From: Defluviitoga tunisiensis
GTDB taxonomy: Bacteria > Thermotogota > Thermotogae > Petrotogales > Petrotogaceae
Assembly (NCBI RefSeq): GCF_000953715.1
Contig: NZ_LN824141.1
Span: 1,242,501 to 1,306,500, forward strand
Length of the DNA: 64,000 nt
Direction: 5' to 3'
Made by a program: the position numbers and the translations under genes
Shown: positions 59,079 through 64,000 of the stretch, piece after piece
Layout of the letters: every line of letters starts with the position of its first letter
Numbering within the stretch: the stretch's first letter is position 1
Notes under the pieces: model-generated
The model's input: only the letters and a program-made list of their open reading frames with translations
What the model was told of the DNA's origin: nothing
Database searches by the model: none

Positions 59079-59714
59079 TTATCCTTTTTGCCTGTATGAA
59101 GAAAGATATTTTTCTCTTAATTTTTTGGCATCTTGTGGTGACAGCTCTGAAATTTCTCCTATTTTCAATGCTTCTATATAAATTTGGGCAGTCTTTTCTG
59201 CAATGATTGAAGTAGTTAAAGCCTCAATTTCATTTTCTCCTATTGTGACTAGTCCATGGTTTTTTAATATAACTGCATAATTCATCTCTAGCGCTTCAAC
59301 TGCTTTAAGCGCCAAATCTTTTGTTCCAGGTTCGCCATACTTTGCAACATTAATTCTTTCTCCACATATCATTACCCCATCTTCTATCAAGGGAGGGATG
59401 TATTCTTTTACAAGAGAAACTACCGAAGAATATATTGGGTGAGAATGTATTATGGCATTAACGTCTTTTCTGTTTTTATATATTTCTAAATGGAGTTGAT
59501 ATTCTGAAGAAGGCTTTCTAAATCCTTCTAAAATATTTCCATCAATGTCAATAACCATGACATCATCTTCGTTCATTTTATCATAAGGATATCCTGAAGG
59601 TGTGATGAATATTTTATCTCCATCTTTTATTGAAGCATTTCCCCAGGTACCTTTGACAAGACCATTTTTTTCCATTGAAAGACAAATATTAATTAGTCGC
59701 TGTTTTTCATTCAT
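59079..59714 (-). CDS. Class II aldolase/adducin-family protein
   Basis: About 211 residues. GLVKGTWGNASIKDGDKIFITPSG, SSEYQLHLEIYKNR, the metal ligands HSHP and later His in LKNHGL, plus YGEPGTKDLA. This matches L-fuculose-/L-ribulose-phosphate aldolase-epimerase or methylthioribulose-phosphate dehydratase-like proteins, which need a divalent metal. Sugar-phosphate aldolase is the best guess. The start is uncertain: ATG at 59714 has only AGAAAGA, while a full AAAGGAGG lies 40 nt upstream behind a perfect 10-bp hairpin; TTG at 59735 is an alternative start. Confidence 0.78.
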   Translation of the reverse strand: MNEKQRLINICLSMEKNGLVKGTWGNASIKDGDKIFITPSGYPYDKMNEDDVMVIDIDGNILEGFRKPSSEYQLHLEIYKNRKDVNAIIHSHPIYSSVVSLVKEYIPPLIEDGVMICGERINVAKYGEPGTKDLALKAVEALEMNYAVILKNHGLVTIGENEIEALTTSIIAEKTAQIYIEALKIGEISELSPQDAKKLREKYLSSYRQKG

Positions 59715-59722
59715 ATTATATA

Positions 59723-59748
59723 TTCTTTCTAACAAAACTTAGAAAGAA
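59723..59748 (-). promoter_or_regulatory. Hairpin between ribosome site and start of aldolase gene
   Basis: TTCTTTCTAA-CAAAAC-TTAGAAAGAA is a perfect 10-bp stem, lying between AGGAGG (59755-59760) and ATG (59714). If the stem forms, the long gap closes and the Shine-Dalgarno sequence is brought close to the start codon. Confidence 0.5.
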
Positions 59749-59774
59749 GGTCAGCCTCCTTTAATTGATATTTT

Positions 59775-60147
59775 TGCTGTCTTTAGGAATTTTAAAATCT
59801 GCATTATACATATGTTTCGTATTTGATTTTTACGAAATACCTCCTTAATTCTAATCGCTATTAACTCTTAATCTCTTTAACTTTTCGGTACTTGTACCGA
59901 GGAAGGGGAGAGGGCTCCGCCCTGAACCCATTATAAATTCAAATGCTTTTTTTAGAAAATCTTCCCTTCTAATTCGGTACTTGTACCGAGAAAGGGGAGA
60001 GGGCTCCGCCCTGAACCCATTATAAATTCAAATGCTTTTTTTAGAAAATCTTCCCTTCTAATTCGGTACTTGTACCGAGAAAGGGGAGAGGGCTCCGCCA
60101 TGAACCCATTATAAATTCAAAAAAATGTTATTCGAAAATTCTAATTT
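59775..60147 (-). repeat. Leader element with three tandem modules, upstream of aldolase
   Basis: Three 89-bp direct repeats (unit starts at 59886, 59975, 60064 on the plus strand). Each holds CGGTACTTGTACCG, GGGGAGAGGGCTCCGCCCT and ATTATAAATTCAAA. The spacer TTTTTTTAGAAAATCTTCCC carries the AAGATTTTCTAA block seen in the elements at 6187 and 31408. The gene-proximal end on the minus strand reads AATTCCTAAAGACAGCAA. The modules differ in sequence from the 28761 array but keep both hairpins. Confidence 0.75.
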
Positions 60148-60278
60148 ATAAACGCATATTATAATATAGTTTAAAAATTATAAAAAAATGTTAATTCAAA
60201 ATCATTCAATAATAAATCTATTTATATTGTCAATTTTACCAGATAATATAAAAATATTTTTAAAAAGTTCAAAAAAAC

Positions 60279-63200
60279 TTATTGTTTCAGATAAATTTTA
60301 GGAGAAACAAGAATACCCATTGGTTTAAGTCTATATTCGTACGACCATCGGCTTCCTGTGGTTCTCCAAGCATCTGGTCCAAACCAAAAGTATGTATCGT
60401 CACAATTATGAACAGTTCCAAAGGCGTTTATTCTGTTGCCATATGCTGTTATGTCGATATCATGTTTTCCTTTATTTACTTTACCTAATTCTAATGTGTA
60501 TGGAGCAAATGCTATCTTTCCTTTTTCTTGACCATCTACACTGATAGATAATAATGGGTTTCTGAATTGAGGAACTTCAATAGTTAGGTTTCCTTCATTG
60601 CATTCAATTGTGCAATGATAAGTAACATTGCCTGCATAAAAAGGAAGACCTTGGTTAACCCAATTTCCGAAAGTGAGTGCTTTTTGGGGTTCAACAATCT
60701 TTTTGTGTTTACCGCTAACCTTTACACCAAAATCTCCAAGAAGGTAGCACCATTCTACGTTAGTTTTTGAATTAAACGGAATTTCTAAAATTATCTCTGA
60801 AATTCCTAGGCGAAGGTTTGGGATCTTGACTTTCTTAATACTTTTATCTACAAACCAACCTACAACTTCTGGTTCTACATGTTTCTTATTCACAAATATT
60901 TTTGTGTTTTCAACGTTTTCTAAGGCTAAACACGGATTTTTCAATTCTATATCCGATTCTATACTAAACTTAAGCTTCAATACATGTTCAAAAGGTTCCT
61001 CTTTTTTAATTGTCCAAGGTTGAGCTAATTTGTTCATACGTAATGGGTAATTTAAGAGTTCTCTAAACTTATTATCTATTCGAAGTATTTCGTCTACCTG
61101 TTGCCAGCCTCTACCATCAAATGAATATTCTGCCATATCAAGTAATAGAACATTTGGTTCTGAAAGAGAATAATTTACTGGATCTTCTAATCTTATTTCT
61201 TTTGTTTCTTTCTCTACAATCGATAGGTTTTCTTTCTTCTTTTCACTTTCTGTAAAATTACTTGATTCAAGTTTTAATAGCAAACTATCATGGGGATAAA
61301 ATTCATAATCAACAATAGTTTCACCGTTTATTATTTTTGCTTCAGTTTCTTTAATACTTCCATTAATTGTGTCGTATATTACTGGGTTGCATTCCCCTTT
61401 TATAATAATTTTTATCCTTTCTTTTTCTGCTATGTCTGGATTTTTCATTTTATACACATGAGAAATGAACAACCATTTATTGTTCGCGTCTTTTCTCATT
61501 TGATAAAATAGATTATCAGATGGTGATCCATCTTGTTTGATTATTTCTATGTCTCTGTATTGATTTAATTCTTGCATTAATTTACCTTTTGAAAACGGAA
61601 TAACTGTCGACTTTTCTGCAAGTTTTTTTGCTTTATTTGATTCAACTGCATCAACAAATCGAGGTAGTTCACCTAAAAATATAATCTTTCCCCCTGTCTT
61701 TTGAAAGGCTTCTAATCTATCTAATGTAGTAGATCTTAATGTTTCACATCCAGGGACTATTATTACATCGTAGTTCATCGCTCCAACTTGGAAGGTCTTG
61801 TTTTCTTGAATTTTCGAGAGAGAAGGTAATAATGATTCTGCTATATAATCAAAATCAATCAATCCAAATAATAACCATTCGGTAATATTTTTAAAGTTAT
61901 CTTCTAATTCCTCTCTTTTAATAGCAGTCTTATCTTGAGGTCCCCAATATAGCCAGTAAGATTCAATAGGGTGTATAACTCCTACCTTTACTTCTGGTGT
62001 CCCCCGAGTTAAAACAGTGTTCAATCGCGCAAAATGGTCTTCAATCAATGAATATTCTTTGTACCAAGGAATTTGATATCCGATGCTTGGAGGATAATCC
62101 CTTTTTGCTTCCCCTTGCATTGATACCCAGGTAAGATGGTGTACTCTAACCGTAACTCCTAAAGCAGCTTGCCAATCTCCAGCTAGTTTGTACCCTCTAA
62201 AATCGAAATCCCAATTTGTAACACCATATAATTCGCTTAGAACGCCTTCTCTTGCGTATTGATGCGCAGCGCTTTGAGCTTGTTTTGCTGTTGTAAATTC
62301 TCTCCTATCACAAAGCATATCAATTCCTGGAAGTTGAAAAGATCGATACGATCTCATTGCTTCACCAACACACGCAGTTTGGGACTCTAACGTTGGTTCT
62401 TCCATTAAATGACCTGTTAGCAAGATCCCGTGATTCTCACACCAATCTCCTATAGTATCAGCAAAAGCTTGGGTAAATCTTTCGGTTAAATGGTCGTGAT
62501 ATCTATACCTCACTAAAGAGATTTGGTCGTTTGGTAACTCCCAGATCAATTCTGGCAAATGATCTAATATACTTTGATTGTAGGAGTTAAAATAACTTTC
62601 TTCAAAATCATCTGTGAAAGGAAGAATTATCTCACTTTCATCTTCTGAAAATTGTAGATAACTTTTGCGTGTAAATTGCGGCTCATCTGTAAAAATCGCA
62701 GGAATAGATTTACCAAAATCTTCTCCTAATTCTTGAAAATATTTTTCGTGAGTTATTTCCACAAACGTTTCTATCGCTCTTTTATTAAGAGTATCTACGT
62801 AAGCTTGATTATTAAACCAAGGATCATCTGCAGCTATTTCAAGGTATGCATACCATATTTTGGAATTGTCTTTTGATTTTTCATTGTCTTTTAACCTTTT
62901 GTAACGGGTTAGGTAACCATTTTCCAAAACAATTTCATATCTAGCTAGTAACTTTCTTTTTTTGCCTTGTTCTACTCTTTTGTTTGCTCGTAAATGTTCT
63001 ACAACTATTTCGGAATCGTTATAATAAATGGGGGTGAAAACAAGAAAGCGTTGTCTATATTGATCATCTTTTGTTACATATCCGCCTGCAAAACCAGAAG
63101 GCCATCTGTCTTCATCATACAACCAGCATAGCATATCTTCTTCTTTTGCTTTTTCATTACATAACTTAACTAAACTCATAAACTCATCACTTAAATAATC

Positions 63201-63392
63201 AACTGCTAAACCTGTTCGTGAATGAATATGAAATCCACCTATTCCCATGATTTTAAAGTTATCTATTTGCTCAAGCAAATCTTCTTTATTTAAACTTGAG
63301 TTCCAAGCCCAAAATGGTGCACCTCTGTATTCACTTGTTGGATTTTTAAATAATTCTTGCGATATATCTCGTTTATTTTTTGGATATAACAT
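60279..63392 (-). CDS. Very large glycoside hydrolase (GH106-like, with GH2-type binding domain)
   Basis: 1037 residues without signal peptide. The N-terminus (SEYRGAPFWAWNSSLNKEDL, GIGGFHIHSRTGLAVDYLSD, CWLYDEDRWPSGFAGG) resembles a TIM-barrel family seen in Thermotogae and Bacteroidetes and related to alpha-L-rhamnosidase GH106 proteins. A middle domain follows with a glutamine-amidotransferase-like fold (YDVIIVPGCETLRSTTLDRL). The C-terminal ~150 residues are a galactose-binding-like sandwich (ITAYGNRINAFGTVHN). It probably removes rhamnose or another sugar from a plant-like oligosaccharide in the cytoplasm. Family placement is tentative. ATG at 63392 follows AAAGGAGA. Confidence 0.65.
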   Translation of the reverse strand: MLYPKNKRDISQELFKNPTSEYRGAPFWAWNSSLNKEDLLEQIDNFKIMGIGGFHIHSRTGLAVDYLSDEFMSLVKLCNEKAKEEDMLCWLYDEDRWPSGFAGGYVTKDDQYRQRFLVFTPIYYNDSEIVVEHLRANKRVEQGKKRKLLARYEIVLENGYLTRYKRLKDNEKSKDNSKIWYAYLEIAADDPWFNNQAYVDTLNKRAIETFVEITHEKYFQELGEDFGKSIPAIFTDEPQFTRKSYLQFSEDESEIILPFTDDFEESYFNSYNQSILDHLPELIWELPNDQISLVRYRYHDHLTERFTQAFADTIGDWCENHGILLTGHLMEEPTLESQTACVGEAMRSYRSFQLPGIDMLCDRREFTTAKQAQSAAHQYAREGVLSELYGVTNWDFDFRGYKLAGDWQAALGVTVRVHHLTWVSMQGEAKRDYPPSIGYQIPWYKEYSLIEDHFARLNTVLTRGTPEVKVGVIHPIESYWLYWGPQDKTAIKREELEDNFKNITEWLLFGLIDFDYIAESLLPSLSKIQENKTFQVGAMNYDVIIVPGCETLRSTTLDRLEAFQKTGGKIIFLGELPRFVDAVESNKAKKLAEKSTVIPFSKGKLMQELNQYRDIEIIKQDGSPSDNLFYQMRKDANNKWLFISHVYKMKNPDIAEKERIKIIIKGECNPVIYDTINGSIKETEAKIINGETIVDYEFYPHDSLLLKLESSNFTESEKKKENLSIVEKETKEIRLEDPVNYSLSEPNVLLLDMAEYSFDGRGWQQVDEILRIDNKFRELLNYPLRMNKLAQPWTIKKEEPFEHVLKLKFSIESDIELKNPCLALENVENTKIFVNKKHVEPEVVGWFVDKSIKKVKIPNLRLGISEIILEIPFNSKTNVEWCYLLGDFGVKVSGKHKKIVEPQKALTFGNWVNQGLPFYAGNVTYHCTIECNEGNLTIEVPQFRNPLLSISVDGQEKGKIAFAPYTLELGKVNKGKHDIDITAYGNRINAFGTVHNCDDTYFWFGPDAWRTTGSRWSYEYRLKPMGILVSPKIYLKQ

Positions 63393-63416
63393 GTTCTTTG
63401 TCTCCTTTCGTTATGT

Positions 63417-63655
63417 TTACTGTCTTTAAAAATTCTAAAATCAAAGTTATTTTTAATTTTTATAAAAAAGCTCTTTAACTTTTTTGATACTTGTAGCTAA
63501 GAAGGGTGAGGGCTGCGCCCTGTTACCCTCATAAATTCAAAAACAATAATTAAATTATGGCTTTTTAATACTTGCAGCTAAGAAGGGAGAGGGCTGCGCC
63601 CTGTTACCCTCATAAATTCAAAATTTTATTTTGAGATAATTTTTATTTCTAAAGT
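63417..63655 (-). repeat. Leader element with two tandem modules, upstream of the large glycosidase
   Basis: On the minus strand the left arm ACTTTAGAAAT (63645-63655) and right arm AATTTTTAAAGACAGTAA (63417-63434) enclose two modules of ~82-bp period. Each has TGAATTTATGAGGGTAACAG, hairpin GGGCGCAGCCC and a degraded GCTGCAAGTA or GCTACAAGTA in place of the GGTAC palindrome. AAAGGAGA of the glycosidase follows. Confidence 0.75.
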
Positions 63656-63739
63656 ACTTATTATGTTTTAATATATTAGAGTTTCATATGTAATTAATTA
63701 TTGGATTTAAAATAATAGATAGTATTTATTTGTAAAAAG

Positions 63740-63780
63740 TGGTCAATATATGATGATCTTATGATATAATTTCATCATAA
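63740..63780 (+). promoter_or_regulatory. Promoter-operator upstream of the DeoR-type gene
   Basis: -10 TATAAT at 63765-63770 lies inside a perfect 7-bp inverted repeat TTATGAT / ATCATAA (63759-63780). Several more TATGAT or ATCATA half-sites flank it (63748, 63784). The ~150-nt leader has a TATATCAA / TTGATATA stem near 63835-63870. Confidence 0.5.
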
Positions 63781-63928
63781 TATATCATAATGTCTTTGAA
63801 AACTAAAACGAAGCTAACTAAAGGTGTTTTGAGTTATATCAAGTTAGTCGACAATAATTTGATATATTCGAGTTTTTTGAAAGAAACACAATTATTAAAA
63901 TATTTAAAAGTATAAGGAGTGAGTTGTA

Positions 63929-64000
63929 TTGAACAAAATTATGAGGCAAGATAAAATATTAGAAATTTTACAAAATAGGAATTCTGTTAATTTGGATGAT
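63929..64000 (+). CDS. DeoR-family regulator, N-terminus only (truncated by window end)
   Basis: 24 codons from TTG at 63929, after AAGGAGTGAG. The translation MNKIMRQDKILEILQNRNSV NLDD matches the first helices of DeoR/GlpR repressors (RQxxILxxLxxxxxVxVxEL). Divergently placed from the large glycosidase and the aldolase, it is a plausible regulator of them. Confidence 0.65.
   Translation, partial: MNKIMRQDKILEILQNRNSVNLDD

Overview
The window is AT-rich, mostly coding DNA that looks like a Thermotogota chromosome, most probably Petrotoga or a close relative. The basis is a maltosyltransferase closely resembling the Thermotoga maritima enzyme, a cellobiose phosphorylase, a CBM4-GH16-CBM4 laminarinase, oligopeptide-type ABC genes in a sugar locus, archaeal-type phosphoglycerate mutase and SpoVS in a non-Firmicute context. 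The genus is inferred from these features; no database search was run.

Layout. (1) 1-6158, minus strand: a sugar-acid operon (SDR mannonate/fructuronate-type reductase, 6-phosphogluconate dehydrogenase, D-2-hydroxyacid dehydrogenase, FGGY kinase) followed by a truncated DUF1538 membrane protein. (2) 6460-9087, plus: a metallophosphoesterase and a signal-peptide-less BMP-domain protein with a ParB-like N-terminus. (3) 9127-13548, minus: ecfT, radical SAM protein, ftsH, HAD phosphatase. (4) 13910-18916, plus: lytic-transglycosylase-like protein, manA, two-subunit 2-oxoacid:ferredoxin oxidoreductase, DUF192 protein. (5) 18985-20900: tRNA-Ser followed by debris (broken Rpn nuclease, recombinase tail, frameshifted ClbS-like gene). 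(6) 21158-25976: maltosyltransferase and cellobiose phosphorylase. (7) 26065-28220, minus: a redox fusion protein, tRNA-Asn and a tiny winged-helix protein. (8) 28466-45844, plus: a beta-glucan locus, with secreted GH16 laminarinase and GH5 cellulase, a five-gene ABC importer, and cytoplasmic GH1, GH3 and GH2 enzymes. (9) 46086-49562: a frameshifted chemotaxis receptor, a VOC protein and a LacI regulator. (10) 49631-53743: spoVS, tRNA-Arg, exonuclease, PhoH, DUF4911-like protein, a double YqeG phosphatase and a GH65 scrap. (11) 53788-63392, minus: phosphoglycerate mutase, a second receptor, peroxiredoxin, a glycine-rich envelope protein, class II aldolase and a very large glycosidase. (12) A divergent DeoR regulator begins at 63929.

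How the genes work together: polymeric beta-glucans would be cut outside the cell by GH16 and GH5, imported by the ABC system, and finished inside by GH1/GH3 hydrolysis or by phosphorolysis with cellobiose phosphorylase. ManA and the GH2 mannosidase would feed mannose units in.

The most unusual feature is a family of leader elements. An inverted repeat of the type ACTTTAGAAAT / ATTTCTAAAGT, sometimes filled with one to seven 82-89-bp modules that each carry two small hairpins, lies just 5' of the ribosome binding site of about eight genes, mostly carbohydrate genes, always in the same orientation as the gene. Close to the largest copy is a candidate 115-nt structured small RNA with its own promoter, operator-like palindrome and terminator. 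Both are visible in the sequence, but their function is unknown.
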